Shown one piece after another: positions 24,499 to 33,405 of a stretch of 64,000 nt of DNA. The translations under genes and the position numbers were made by a program. The first letter of the stretch is position 1; every line of letters begins with the position of its first letter. The notes under the pieces were generated by a model that made no database searches, was not told the DNA's origin, and saw only the letters and a program-made list of their open reading frames with translations. Source of the DNA: Halosegnis longus (GTDB taxonomy: Archaea; Halobacteriota; Halobacteria; Halobacteriales; Haloarculaceae); NCBI RefSeq assembly GCF_009663395.1, contig NZ_QKNW01000001.1:1612001-1676000 (forward strand). The letters run 5' to 3'.

Positions 24499-25687
24499 GG
24501 TCGTCGTACACCCGGCGCAGTCGCTCGGCGTCGCGCGCCCAACCGTACTCCCCCTCGACGGCGCGGCGACCCGACTCGCCGTAGTGTGTGAGGTCTCTTC
24601 CGACCAGCTCCGAGATTCGCGCGGCGGTCGCGGTCGGATTCTCCGGCGGAACCACGACCCCCGATTCCGTCTCGCGGACGATACGACCCAGCGGGCCGAC
24701 GTCCGTGACGAGCACCGGTGTTTCGAGCGCCATGTACTGAAACAGCTTGTGCGGCACCGTCGTCGCGGTGTGGCCGGTCTCGCGGTGTGGCACCGTCGCG
24801 AGGTCACTCGCCGCGATGTAGCGGGGCACGTCCGCGAAGTCGACCCACCCGGTGAACGTGACCCGGTCGGCTACGCCCTCCGATTCGGCTAGCTGCCGGA
24901 GCCGGCGGTCCGACTCCGGGCTTCCGGCACCGACGAGCAGGAGCGACACCTCTGGCGGCGTCTCTGGAAGCGCCCGAATCAGCGTCTCCAGCCCGCGGTG
25001 TGGCCCGAACGCGCCGACGTAGGAGACGACGAAGCCGTCGGGCACGTCATCGGGAACCGGCGTGTGGTCCATCGTCTCGATGCGGTCGAGGTCGACCGTG
25101 TTCGAGACGACGTGGACGCGGTCGGGGTCGCCGTCGCAGTCTGTGATGTAGTGATCGCGCGCCTCCTCGACGACCGTCACGAGCGCGTCCGCCTGCCCGA
25201 CGGCCTCGCGCTCGGCGCGCTCGATGCGCGAAATCGGCCGGAGGAGTCGACCCTGCAGTCGCTCGAACAGCGACCGCTCGGAGCGGTACTGTGCCATCGC
25301 CGCCGGATAGTTCTCGTGGAGGTCGGCGACGACGGACACGTCACCGAGCGAACGGGCGACCCGCAGCCCCGTCCGGACCAGCGGGAGGTCGTGGACGTGG
25401 AGCACGTCGATATCGTGGACCGACGCAAACCGCCGCGCGCGCCGGAACCAGATGGCGTCGAACGAGCCGAACAGGTAGCTCGCGCGGTTCACCGCGCGGG
25501 TCGCCACGCTGTAGCCGTCCCAGTCGATGCGCTCGATTGCGACGCCGTCGACGGCCGCCGGCTCGGTCCCCTCGCCTGCGAGACAGAGCAGATACACCTC
25601 GTGGCCGGCTTCCCGGAGTGCCGCCGCCTCCTTCCGAACACGGATATCCTCCGGGTAGGTTCCCCGCAGGAGCATCCCGACCTTCAT
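24485..25687 (-). CDS. Family 4 (GT-B) glycosyltransferase
   Basis: A 400-residue GT-B enzyme starting MKVGMLLRGTYPEDIRVRKE, a common GT4 opening. It holds IDVLHVHDLPLVRTGL and ADLHENYPAAM, then VSYVGAFGPHRGLETLIRAL and LLLVGAGSPESDRRL for the donor site. GHTATTVPHKLFQYMALETP stands in place of the E-x7-E motif. It would add a sugar to a lipid carrier on the cytoplasmic side. Its start overlaps the epimerase stop by four bases; the epimerase and UDP-glucose dehydrogenase lie upstream in the same operon. Confidence 0.9.
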   Translation of the reverse strand: MKVGMLLRGTYPEDIRVRKEAAALREAGHEVYLLCLAGEGTEPAAVDGVAIERIDWDGYSVATRAVNRASYLFGSFDAIWFRRARRFASVHDIDVLHVHDLPLVRTGLRVARSLGDVSVVADLHENYPAAMAQYRSERSLFERLQGRLLRPISRIERAEREAVGQADALVTVVEEARDHYITDCDGDPDRVHVVSNTVDLDRIETMDHTPVPDDVPDGFVVSYVGAFGPHRGLETLIRALPETPPEVSLLLVGAGSPESDRRLRQLAESEGVADRVTFTGWVDFADVPRYIAASDLATVPHRETGHTATTVPHKLFQYMALETPVLVTDVGPLGRIVRETESGVVVPPENPTATAARISELVGRDLTHYGESGRRAVEGEYGWARDAERLRRVYDDLTTR

Positions 25688-26778
25688 CCGTCCACCTCCA
25701 GACTCTCGACCAGCGCGTCGACGATACGCTCGCCCGCCCGTCCGTCGCCGTAGAGGTCCGGATGGCCGGTCATCGCGGCCCGCGCGTCGGCGTCGGTCGC
25801 CAGCGTCCGGAGCCGCGTTGCGAGATTCGACGGCTCGACCAGTTCGTTCACGCCGGCCTCGACCGTCTCCGGGCGCTCGGTGTTCGGCCGCACCGTGAGA
25901 CACGGCGTTTCGAGGACGGACGCCTCCTCCTGTACCCCGCCGGAGTCGGTGACGACGACATGTGCCCCGTCGAGTAAGGCGAGGAAGTCGAGATACCCCT
26001 GCGGCTCCGCGAGCCGGAGCGAGCCGTCCGGCTCGACTCCGAGCGCCTCGATTGCGGTCTCCGTGCGCGGGTGGGCGGGGAGGACGACCGGTATCGGCGC
26101 GCCGTCGAGTGCGCCGAGAATCGCCCGCAGCCGGTCGGGAGCCTCGGTGTTGTGCGGCCGATGTATCGTCGCGAGCGCGTACCCGTCCGACTCGACGCCG
26201 AACCGCGAGCGCGCGTCGGACTGCTCGCGCGCGACGGGCGCGTGGTCGAGACACGCGTCCACGACCGTGTTTCCGGTCTGCGTGACGCCCACCTCGATGC
26301 CCTCGCCGGCGAGGTTGGCAACGGCGCTCTCCGTGGGGGCAAACAGCAGCTCCGAGAGGTGGTCGGCGACGACGCGGTTCACCTCTTCGGGCATGGTTCG
26401 GTCGTAGCTTCGCAGGCCGGCCTCAACGTGGCCGACGAGCGTGTCGCGTTTCGCCCCGGCCAGCGTCGCCGCGAGGACGGCGTTCGTGTCTCCGAGCGTG
26501 AGCACGGCTGCCGGTTCCCGTTGGGCGATATCGGCGTCGATACCGACGAGCCCGTCGGCGGTCTGTTGTGCGCCGCCGGTGCTGCCAACGTCGAGATTCA
26601 CCGCCGGTTCGGGCAGCCCGAGCACGTCGAAGAACTCGCCGCTGAGCTCCGCGTCGTAGTGTTGGCCGGTGTGAAGCAGCCGCGGCTCCGTCGCCGGGTG
26701 AGCATCGAGCGCGCGAATCACCGGAGCCATCTTCACGAGTTCGGGTCGCGTCCCGACGACGGCGAGCACCGTCACCAC
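25684..26778 (-). CDS. wecB: UDP-N-acetylglucosamine 2-epimerase (non-hydrolysing)
   Basis: A 364-residue enzyme interconverting UDP-GlcNAc and UDP-ManNAc. Family marks are VVGTRPELVKMAPVI, LHTGQHYD, GDTNAVLAATLAG, VGHVEAGLRSYDR-x-MPEE, HRPHNTEA and TDSGGVQEEA with the following NTERPET. All are present and the length is normal. The start is GTG 26778 (MVTVLAVVGTRPE), overlapping the upstream dehydrogenase stop by seven bases. It supplies UDP-ManNAc, the substrate of a WecC-type dehydrogenase such as the one at 16810. Confidence 0.93.
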   Translation of the reverse strand: MVTVLAVVGTRPELVKMAPVIRALDAHPATEPRLLHTGQHYDAELSGEFFDVLGLPEPAVNLDVGSTGGAQQTADGLVGIDADIAQREPAAVLTLGDTNAVLAATLAGAKRDTLVGHVEAGLRSYDRTMPEEVNRVVADHLSELLFAPTESAVANLAGEGIEVGVTQTGNTVVDACLDHAPVAREQSDARSRFGVESDGYALATIHRPHNTEAPDRLRAILGALDGAPIPVVLPAHPRTETAIEALGVEPDGSLRLAEPQGYLDFLALLDGAHVVVTDSGGVQEEASVLETPCLTVRPNTERPETVEAGVNELVEPSNLATRLRTLATDADARAAMTGHPDLYGDGRAGERIVDALVESLEVDG

Positions 26779-29462
26779 GTCAACCCCTCGTAGGTCATCC
26801 CCTTGCGGGCCTCGATGATGCGCCGACCGTCAACGACGACCTGTCGCGCCATCGCGTCGAACTCGCCATCGAGGGCACCGAACGCGGGCCAGTCGGTGAC
26901 GACGAGCGCGCCGACGGCTCCGTCGAGGGCACCGCTCGCGCTGTCGGTGTACTCAACGTCCGGGTACGCACGCGCCATCGTCTCGCTCGCGTCCGAGGGG
27001 TCGTACGCCGCCACCTCGGCTCCTCGTTCCTGTAGCCCGGCGATGACCGGCTTCGCGCGCGACCCGCGGATGTCGTCGGTGTCGGGCTTGAACGCGAGTC
27101 CGAGCACGGCGACGCGTTCGCCGGCCACGTCGACGTGCCGGTCGAGGAGTTCGAGCAGGCGGCGCGGCTGCGTCTCGTTCACCCCGACGACCGCGTCGAG
27201 CAGTTCGGGTTCGTAGTCGCGGTCGCGGGCGGCGGCCCGGAGCGCGTCGGTGTCCTTGGGGAAGCAGTTGTGTACGACTAACCCGTCCGTCGTCACGAAT
27301 GTACTGTTATCTGCCACCTCAATTGAATACACCTCTGTCTCCGTCTGCTGTGTCGAGATTTCATTGACATTGACACTGAGCGTCCCGCCATCCGTGTATC
27401 CAATTGGTGCAATCTCCCGCTCGTACTGTTCGAGTCGATTCTCAATCTTCGCTTGCTCTTCTGGCTGGAACAACTCCGTAAGCGCAGCTATCTGTGCTTT
27501 CGAGCTGACGCGAAGGAAATGAGCGGGCTGGGTAGATTTCTCGGATTCGGACTGCTTGTAGCTTGGCACGATACCGAGACTGTGGAGGAGAAACTGCATC
27601 CCCTGGATGAGTTCCTCACTGACCGACCCGTAATCATAGACAACTGCATTCGAGTGGTTCGTATAGTTGATGTGGCCGTCTCCACGGAATAAGCCAGCCA
27701 GCAGTGCTCGCTTGTGTGTGGCCGTCTCGTCGTGTGCGATATCTGGTACAGCTGCCGAATATGACCCTGTTCCACAGCCAAGAGATTCGATGAAAGCTGC
27801 GAACACACGACTCGACACCTCAATTTGTGTCGAAGTCTCCTGTGTGTCTGTCCGGTAACGAATACCGATATCCTCAAAATACGTCTCTACGTCAGCTACA
27901 AGCTCTGGCTCATCGCTCGGATGGAAACTGATGAATAACCGACGGCGCGGGGTAGAGCCGTGCCCGGAACTGTCGTCGTGGATATGTCCTTCGCTGAGAT
28001 AGTAGCCAATAAACCGCCAGAACGACTCGTCCGCATCGATAATTCCTGGGACGTAGGTCTGTCCGCCGCCACGGGTCGTGTAGAGACTGACTGCTGCCCG
28101 TGTAAGTGGAAGTGAAGACTCAAACTCAAGAAACACGTCAAGCGGAATGTAGTTGTTCCGGATGAACTCGTGGACGCGGTCGTAGCTATGATTGCGGTTG
28201 TACGCTTCCAATACGTCCCGAAGCTCATCTTTGACGGTCTCTAACTCGAAGTTTGGCTTGAGATACACTCGTTCGTTGTCGAACCGCGCCGCGTCTGCGA
28301 CGAACTCGATGAGGTCAAACTGACCGACAGGGTTTGCTGGCATCGAATCGAGCGTCGGCAGTCGGTCTCCTTCCGTGAGGTTCTGTGCTTCTACCACCGC
28401 TGTCCCTCCATCGCTCGCGACCAGCATCGGGTGGTCGTGCGTGACGGTTACCGACTTACTCATGCTCGTCTCGATAGTGTGGAGCGGTCCTGTGTACTGT
28501 CGCTTCGTCGCGCCGGTGACTGGCTTGAACTCGAATCCGTCGCCATCGTGGCTGAGTACTGTGACATCTCGAACTGTCTCACCGTCGACGAACCGCTCGT
28601 GGAACTGCTCGAACGTAATAAGCTCAGTTTTGTCAGCCGTACGAATCAGAAGCCGCTGGTCCCCGGTGAGACAGCTACCCCCCCATCCCACCCCCGACCG
28701 GAGGAACTGCGCGCCGATGCGGTCGTCCAGTCCCATCGCCTCGGCCACCTCGTAGGAGTCGACGCCGTACTCCTTGCAGATGTTGCCGAGTTCGTTGATG
28801 AGCGAGACTTTCGCGGCGAGGAAGACGTTGTTGGCGTACTTCATCATCGCGGCCTCTCGGCGACCCGTCTCCACGACCGGCGGCTCGTCGGGAAGAGGTG
28901 CATACACCGCCCGGAGGGCGTCGAGCGCGCGGTCGTCGTCGGTGCCGAGTACGACCTTGTCGGGGTGCATGAAGTCGTCCACGGCGCTGCCCTGTGCCTG
29001 AAACTCGGGGTTGACCGCCGTCGCGAAGGTCTCGCCTTCCGGACCCGCGGCCTGCTCGATGCGCGGGACGACCTCCTCTTCGACCATCCCAGGGATGACG
29101 GTGGATTTGACGGCGACGGTGTGGAACGTCTCCTTCTGTGCGAGTGCCTCTCCGAGCGATTCGGCGGCGGCGAGGACGACCGACGGGTCGATGCTGCCGT
29201 CCTCGCGAGCGGGCGTCTGGACGGTGATGAACGAGCAGTCGGTGTCGCGGACGGCGGCGTAGTCGGTGGTCGCGGAGATTCGGTCGGCGTTCTCCGCGTA
29301 CAGGGAATCGAGTCCGGGTTCGGCCATCGGTGGCTCGCCGGCCTCGATGCTCGCGACGACCGACTCGTCGATGTCGATTGCCGTCACTTCGTGGCCGAGC
29401 GCGGCCAGACAGCCGGTGAGGGTCGCGCCGACGTAGCCGGAGCCGATGACGCTGACGTGCAT
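26772..29462 (-). CDS. UDP-glucose 6-dehydrogenase interrupted by an intein
   Basis: The 896-residue precursor splices to a 427-residue dehydrogenase. The N-extein (1-263) has MHVSVIGSGYVGATLTGCLA and VKSTVIPGMVEEEV, and ends GVGWGGS. The C-extein begins at Cys733, giving the joined active site GWGGS-CFPKD typical of UDP-glucose dehydrogenases (AglM-like in Haloferax), and continues with VLGLAFKPDTDDIRGSRA. Residues 264-732 are the intein. Without splicing the enzyme could not work, because the catalytic Cys is the first C-extein residue. The product UDP-glucuronate feeds surface glycans. It leads the operon ugd-wecB-GT4. Confidence 0.93.
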   Translation of the reverse strand: MHVSVIGSGYVGATLTGCLAALGHEVTAIDIDESVVASIEAGEPPMAEPGLDSLYAENADRISATTDYAAVRDTDCSFITVQTPAREDGSIDPSVVLAAAESLGEALAQKETFHTVAVKSTVIPGMVEEEVVPRIEQAAGPEGETFATAVNPEFQAQGSAVDDFMHPDKVVLGTDDDRALDALRAVYAPLPDEPPVVETGRREAAMMKYANNVFLAAKVSLINELGNICKEYGVDSYEVAEAMGLDDRIGAQFLRSGVGWGGSCLTGDQRLLIRTADKTELITFEQFHERFVDGETVRDVTVLSHDGDGFEFKPVTGATKRQYTGPLHTIETSMSKSVTVTHDHPMLVASDGGTAVVEAQNLTEGDRLPTLDSMPANPVGQFDLIEFVADAARFDNERVYLKPNFELETVKDELRDVLEAYNRNHSYDRVHEFIRNNYIPLDVFLEFESSLPLTRAAVSLYTTRGGGQTYVPGIIDADESFWRFIGYYLSEGHIHDDSSGHGSTPRRRLFISFHPSDEPELVADVETYFEDIGIRYRTDTQETSTQIEVSSRVFAAFIESLGCGTGSYSAAVPDIAHDETATHKRALLAGLFRGDGHINYTNHSNAVVYDYGSVSEELIQGMQFLLHSLGIVPSYKQSESEKSTQPAHFLRVSSKAQIAALTELFQPEEQAKIENRLEQYEREIAPIGYTDGGTLSVNVNEISTQQTETEVYSIEVADNSTFVTTDGLVVHNCFPKDTDALRAAARDRDYEPELLDAVVGVNETQPRRLLELLDRHVDVAGERVAVLGLAFKPDTDDIRGSRAKPVIAGLQERGAEVAAYDPSDASETMARAYPDVEYTDSASGALDGAVGALVVTDWPAFGALDGEFDAMARQVVVDGRRIIEARKGMTYEGLTW
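27267..28673 (-). mobile_element. Intein with LAGLIDADG homing endonuclease, in UDP-glucose dehydrogenase
   Basis: 469 residues (264-732 of the precursor). Splicing block A starts with Cys264 (CLTGDQRLLI). Block B is VTVTHDHPML, with the T-x-x-H pattern at Thr341 and His344. Block F/G is VYSIEVADNSTFVTT to GLVVHN, with His731-Asn732 followed by Cys733. The two endonuclease motifs are FIGYYLSEGHI (acidic Glu491) and LLAGLFRGDGHIN (Asp595), so both catalytic acids are kept. The DNA is visibly more AT-rich and less biased in codon choice than the flanking exteins, indicating recent arrival. Confidence 0.95.
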
Positions 29463-29498
29463 ACGCCCGCTTCGCTACCCCCGGACTTCAGCGGTTCG

Positions 29499-29957
29499 CT
29501 ACTCGTCCTCGCCGTGACTGTGCCCGTGACTGTGTCCGTCCAAGGCTCCGTCGAAGTCATCGACCGGGATGACGGAGTAATCGACCGAGAGGGTGTCCTT
29601 CGTCGCGCGAATCTTCCCGACGAACGTGGAGATTTCGTCCAGTTGTCCCTCGACGATGAACAGCTCCATGCAGTAGTGGTCGCCGACGTGGTTGTGGACG
29701 TTCGAGGTGACGAGTCCCTCGTGTTCGTGGCGCAACTGCATCATGCGCTGTTCGGCCGCCGACGTTTCGTAGTTGAACAGCACGGTGATGACGCCGATGA
29801 GCCGGCGGTCCTCCAGCCGCTTGTCCTCGAACTCGCCGAGCAGATTCCGGGAGGCTTCCCGGACGACCTCGCTCCGGCCCGTGTAGCCGTGCTCGTCGGC
29901 GAACTCGTCCAAGCGATTCAACAGCGACTCCGGCATCGACACGCTGACGACTGTCAT
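29499..29957 (-). CDS. nikR: Nickel-responsive regulator NikR
   Basis: A 152-residue repressor. Residues 1-45 form the ribbon-helix-helix DNA-binding domain ([20 protein letters not shown], then [12 protein letters not shown]). The ACT-like metal domain holds the square-planar nickel ligands His88, His90 and Cys96 in [10 protein letters not shown], plus an upstream His (RHEHEG, 77-79). The tail [11 protein letters not shown] is an extra His-rich stretch not found in E. coli NikR. No nickel transporter or hydrogenase/urease gene is adjacent. The Opp-type importer 10 kb away is a possible but unproven target. Confidence 0.88.
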   Translation of the reverse strand: MTVVSVSMPESLLNRLDEFADEHGYTGRSEVVREASRNLLGEFEDKRLEDRRLIGVITVLFNYETSAAEQRMMQLRHEHEGLVTSNVHNHVGDHYCMELFIVEGQLDEISTFVGKIRATKDTLSVDYSVIPVDDFDGALDGHSHGHSHGEDE

Positions 29958-29980
29958 ATTGTGAACCCACGGCCGCTCAG

Positions 29981-29990
29981 CTGTTAATGA
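29981..29990 (-). promoter_or_regulatory. Possible TATA box for nikR
   Basis: The minus strand reads TCATTAACAG, centred about 27 bases before the ATG at 29957. This fits a leaderless transcript; it is judged from spacing only. Confidence 0.35.
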
Positions 29991-30044
29991 TTGCTACTCT
30001 CAACAGGGGGACAAGAATTTCCTCCCGGCTCGCGTTCCACCGGT

Positions 30045-31235
30045 ATGTCCGCCGAACGCGTGCGCGCCGCGACGCGGGTCTGTTACGCCTGTGGCGCGGC
30101 AACGACCGCCCCCGCCGTCCGCTGTGACTGTGGCGAACCGCTGTGGCTCCCTGAGGTCACCGACACGACCGAAACCGACGCGCCGGGCATGTGGCGACAT
30201 GCCGGCCTACTGCCGGTCGATTCACCCGGCGGCGTGGCCGACGCCGTCGGTGACACACCGCTCGTCGCCCCCGACGCCGTGGCCGACTTCGCCGGCGTCG
30301 ACGTGTCGCTCAAGCTGGAAGGCCACGCGCCGACCGGGTCGTTCAAAGACCGGGGGAGCGCGCTCGCCGTCGCTGCCGTCGAGGCCGGCTACGCGGGCGA
30401 CGTGCGCGCGGTCGGCACCGTCTCGCACGGCAACATGGCGATGAGCACCGCCGCCTTCGCCGCGAGCGCGGACCTCCCGTGTGTCGTGCTCGTTCCCGAC
30501 GACATCCCCGAATCGCGACTCGGCGTCATCGCGCAGTACGACCCGACAATCGTCCGCGTGGACGGCGACTACGGGCGGCTGTACGAGCGCTCGCTCGAAC
30601 TCGGCCGCGAACACGACATCGCCTTCCTCAACTCCGACGTACCGCTGCGCGTCGAGGGGCAAAAGACCACGACCGTCGAGGTGTGTCTCGACGCGGCCCC
30701 CGACGTCATCGTCATGCCGGTCTCAAGCGGGGGTCACGCCAGCGGCGCGTGGAAGGCCGTCCGCGAACTCCACGCCGCCGGCCGCATCGACCGGATTCCC
30801 GACCTCCACTTCGTGCAGGCGAGCGCCTGTGCACCCATCGCCGAGGCGTTCGCCCGCGGGGACGATACCGTCGCGCCCGTCGAAGGTGGGGAGACAATCG
30901 CCTACTCGATTGCCAACGCCGACCCGCCGAGTGGCAATCGCGTGCTCGCCGCGGCTCGCGACACCGGCGGAACAGTCACCAGCGTCGACGACGACGCGAC
31001 CCGCGCGGCCCTCGACACTCTCGCACGGGCCGGCATCAGCGTCGAAGCCTCGTGTGCCGTCGCGCTCGCCGGCACGCGTGAGTTGGTCCAATCGGGCCGA
31101 CTTGACCCCGACGCCGAGGTAGCCACTGTCATGACCGGCACGGGGCTGAAGGAGGCGAGCGGTTCGGCCGACACCGCCCGCGCCACCGTCGACAGCCTCG
31201 ATACTGTGCTCGGCGGGGTCGGAGTCGAGCGGTGA
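30045..31235 (+). CDS. thrC: Threonine synthase
   Basis: A 396-residue PLP enzyme converting O-phosphohomoserine to threonine. A zinc-ribbon-like N-terminus (CYACG, then CDCGEP) precedes the fold. Lys101 in GHAPTGSFKDRG is the PLP lysine. TVSHGNMAMSTAAFA contacts the phosphate/PLP, and MPVSSGGHASGAW binds the cofactor phosphate. The family includes short archaeal threonine synthases of this length. ATG 30045 starts at the ribbon; the longer in-frame extension runs into the nikR promoter. Its GTG-start downstream partner overlaps by four bases. Confidence 0.9.
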   Translation: MSAERVRAATRVCYACGAATTAPAVRCDCGEPLWLPEVTDTTETDAPGMWRHAGLLPVDSPGGVADAVGDTPLVAPDAVADFAGVDVSLKLEGHAPTGSFKDRGSALAVAAVEAGYAGDVRAVGTVSHGNMAMSTAAFAASADLPCVVLVPDDIPESRLGVIAQYDPTIVRVDGDYGRLYERSLELGREHDIAFLNSDVPLRVEGQKTTTVEVCLDAAPDVIVMPVSSGGHASGAWKAVRELHAAGRIDRIPDLHFVQASACAPIAEAFARGDDTVAPVEGGETIAYSIANADPPSGNRVLAAARDTGGTVTSVDDDATRAALDTLARAGISVEASCAVALAGTRELVQSGRLDPDAEVATVMTGTGLKEASGSADTARATVDSLDTVLGGVGVER

Positions 31236-31408
31236 GCAGCCGTCGGACAGTCGCGACCGTGGGCGCGTTCGTCGTCGGATTTCTCGTCGTCGGTATCGCG
31301 ACGACGGCACTGCTCGACCCGTACGTGTGGCCGTCGCTCGTGGTCGGAATCCCGGCAGGAATCGTCGCTGGGGTCGTCGCTGCCCTCGCCGTCCGGCTCA
31401 GTTCGTGA
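31232..31408 (+). CDS. Small membrane protein, two transmembrane segments
   Basis: A 58-residue product, GTG start overlapping the thrC stop by four bases. It reads MSSRRTVATVGAF, then a first hydrophobic helix (VVGFLVVGIATTALL), the turn DPYVWPS and a second helix (VVGIPAGIVAGVVAALAV), ending RLSS. The 4-base overlap and clean hydrophobic profile support a real gene. It overlaps the end of the converging RaSEA gene by 11 bases. Function unknown. Confidence 0.7.
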   Translation: MSSRRTVATVGAFVVGFLVVGIATTALLDPYVWPSLVVGIPAGIVAGVVAALAVRLSS

Positions 31409-32474
31409 GCGGCGCGCCGAAGCTCTTCTCGCGGTCGAGCACCGTTTCGTGGGTGAGCTCACACTCACAGGACACCTGCTCGAACACCGAGGGGTCCTGT
31501 CGCAAATCGAAATCCTTGATGGCCTTCTGGACGCGGTCGTCACACTCCCCGCAGTTGTGGGGACCGCGGTCGGAGCCGTGGCCGACGGGGTCGGAGACGA
31601 CGATTGCGTCGGCGTCGGCCGTCGCTTCGAGCACCTCGCAAATCGACCACAGCCACGGCGGCCGGTAGCCGCCGTCGTGGTAGAGTTCCTCGACCATCGT
31701 GTACCGCTGGACGTTGGTCGGGTTCATCGAGACGGTGTGACACCCCTCCACGTCGGCACACCGGCGCACGGAGGCTTTCATGTCCGCGACCGCCTCGCGC
31801 TCCGTGAGGAACGGCGGCTTCAGGAGGAGATACGCCTTGATGCCGGCGTCGACGGCCCGCGCCTCGTCGCAGGCGGTCTCGAAGTCGGCGAAGTCGAAGT
31901 ACTTGTTCACGCAGTCGTGGCGCACCCGGTCGGTCGCGGTTTCGAGCCCGACGGCCACGTCCGTCTCCAGTCCCTGCTCGGTGAAGTCGGTCAGCTTCTC
32001 GCGCTCCACGAAGTCGGGCAGCGACTCCACGACGATGCGCTCGCGGTCGCTGAACGTCTCACCGATGGCAGCACGCGTCTCCGCCGGCACCTCGCGCTCG
32101 TCGAGGAAGGAGCCGGAGGTGTAGATTTTGATGAGTTCCGCGGGCTCGTCTGCGTTCTCCGTCTCGTGGTCGAGACAGTGCTGGATTTGGGTCAGCAGGT
32201 TCTCGTGGCCGACGCTGCCGCCGTCGACGGACTCGGCGACGTAGCCGCACATCGTACAGCCGCCGGCGCGTGCCCACCGACAGCCGCCGGTGTTGAGGAT
32301 GATGGTGAGCGACTGTTTCACGCCGTCCGGGGTGTTGTCCTCGTCGAGCCAGACGCGGGTCGGCTCGGTCGGGTCGTAGGTGTTGTCGTTTCGCGCCCGA
32401 ATCTCCCGCATCGCCGCGTTGTGGGCGTCCATCCCCCGGTTCGACTCGTAGACCTCGGGGCTCGGCTTACTCAT
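31398..32474 (-). CDS. Archaeosine synthase radical-SAM subunit (RaSEA)
   Basis: A 358-residue radical SAM enzyme. The iron-sulfur cysteines are Cys65, Cys73 and Cys76 in GGCRWARAGGCTMCGY: the spacing C-x7-C-x2-C, unlike the usual CX3CX2C, is the mark of RaSEA. Further conserved segments are IKIYTSGSFLDEREVP, VGLETATDRVRHDCVNK and SMNPTNVQRYTMVEELY. With ArcS it converts tRNA position 15 preQ0-lysine adduct to archaeosine. The ArcS and TgtA genes sit 3.5-6 kb away in this window. Confidence 0.9.
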   Translation of the reverse strand: MSKPSPEVYESNRGMDAHNAAMREIRARNDNTYDPTEPTRVWLDEDNTPDGVKQSLTIILNTGGCRWARAGGCTMCGYVAESVDGGSVGHENLLTQIQHCLDHETENADEPAELIKIYTSGSFLDEREVPAETRAAIGETFSDRERIVVESLPDFVEREKLTDFTEQGLETDVAVGLETATDRVRHDCVNKYFDFADFETACDEARAVDAGIKAYLLLKPPFLTEREAVADMKASVRRCADVEGCHTVSMNPTNVQRYTMVEELYHDGGYRPPWLWSICEVLEATADADAIVVSDPVGHGSDRGPHNCGECDDRVQKAIKDFDLRQDPSVFEQVSCECELTHETVLDREKSFGAPLTN

Positions 32475-32561
32475 TGTGTCGGTTAGCGGGTGGCCGCTGA
32501 AAGCCGTGTCGGGTGCCGGTCGCCCCGTCACTCTACATGCGATGGCTCCGTTCGTTGCGAC

Positions 32562-33065
32562 ATGGCAGGCGAGCGTACGAACCGGGACGCCACGAACGTC
32601 TCCGTGACCGTCGAGCGACGGCTGGACGCTCCCCCCGAGGTCGTGTGGGACGCCATCGGCGATATCGACGTGACCAGAGCGATGCTCCCGGGGTGTGAGG
32701 AACTCGACTTCGGCGTCGACCGCGACCACGTCGAGGCCGGTGACGAGGGCACCGCCACCATCGCCATCGGTATCGGCCCCCTTTCACCGTCGTTCGAGAC
32801 GGACGTGAAAGTGCTCCGGCGCGACTACCCGAAGATGGCGATCACCGCCAGCGGGAGCGCCGCCGGCTCCACCTTCGACACGACGGCCGACCTCAGCCTC
32901 GCCGAGGTCGAGGGCGGCGAGCAGACCGACGTGACGTGGGACGCGACCGCCGCCGTTTCCGGCCGCGTCGAGGCCTTCTCCGGCGCGCTCAAGCCCGTCG
33001 TCGGCGAGGTGGCACAGCGCTTCTTCGAGCAGCTCGACGACCACGTCACCGACCGAACCGACTGA
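32562..33065 (+). CDS. CoxG/SRPBCC-family protein
   Basis: A 167-residue protein with the helix-grip START-like fold: VSVTVERRLDAPPEVVWDAI, DVTRAMLPGCEEL (the typical L-PGCE of CoxG proteins), IGIGPLSPSFETDV and LKPVVGEVAQRFFEQLDD. CoxG proteins associate with the carbon monoxide dehydrogenase family or act as lipid/polyketide binders. No cox genes are adjacent, so a ligand-binding role is the safest statement. It converges with the VanZ-like gene, overlapping by 20 bases. Confidence 0.82.
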   Translation: MAGERTNRDATNVSVTVERRLDAPPEVVWDAIGDIDVTRAMLPGCEELDFGVDRDHVEAGDEGTATIAIGIGPLSPSFETDVKVLRRDYPKMAITASGSAAGSTFDTTADLSLAEVEGGEQTDVTWDATAAVSGRVEAFSGALKPVVGEVAQRFFEQLDDHVTDRTD

Positions 33066-33405
33066 CGACGGCGGTACCGACTGCCGCGCCGACCGCGTCG
33101 GCGAGTACGTCTCCGACCGAGAACGCACGACTCGCGAGCGGCAACTGGAGACACTCGATGAGGACGCCGTAGCCGACCGTCGCCGCGAACGCCACGACCA
33201 GCCCCTGCACGCGTGGTCGGTCGCCGACTTGGAGCGCGTAGCCGAGTGCGCCGGCGAGCACGGCGTACCCGCCCAGGTGTTGCCACTTGTCGAGGCCGAC
33301 ACCCAGCAGCGTCGGCGTCGCGCCGCCGCTCGTCGGGACGAGACTCGCGACCAGAATCACCCCGGCGACGACCGCGACGAGGAGCCACCGACGCCGCGGG
33401 GTCAC
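33046..33405 (-). CDS. VanZ-like membrane protein
   Basis: A 119-residue protein with four hydrophobic helices: WLLVAVVAGVILVASLVP, LGGYAVLAGALGYALQVG, LVVAFAATVGYGVLIECLQ and VLADAVGAAVGTAVV. DKWQHLGGYAVLAG and ECLQLPLASRAFSVGDVLAD are the VanZ-family signatures. GTG 33405 starts it, overlapping the CinA-like stop by four bases. The family role is not settled. Confidence 0.82.
   Translation of the reverse strand: MTPRRRWLLVAVVAGVILVASLVPTSGGATPTLLGVGLDKWQHLGGYAVLAGALGYALQVGDRPRVQGLVVAFAATVGYGVLIECLQLPLASRAFSVGDVLADAVGAAVGTAVVSRFGR

Noticed and set aside
27267-28673. The AT-rich middle of the dehydrogenase gene as a degraded or chimeric region
   Set aside because: It is one open frame with all intein splicing and endonuclease motifs, so it is an intein rather than damage.
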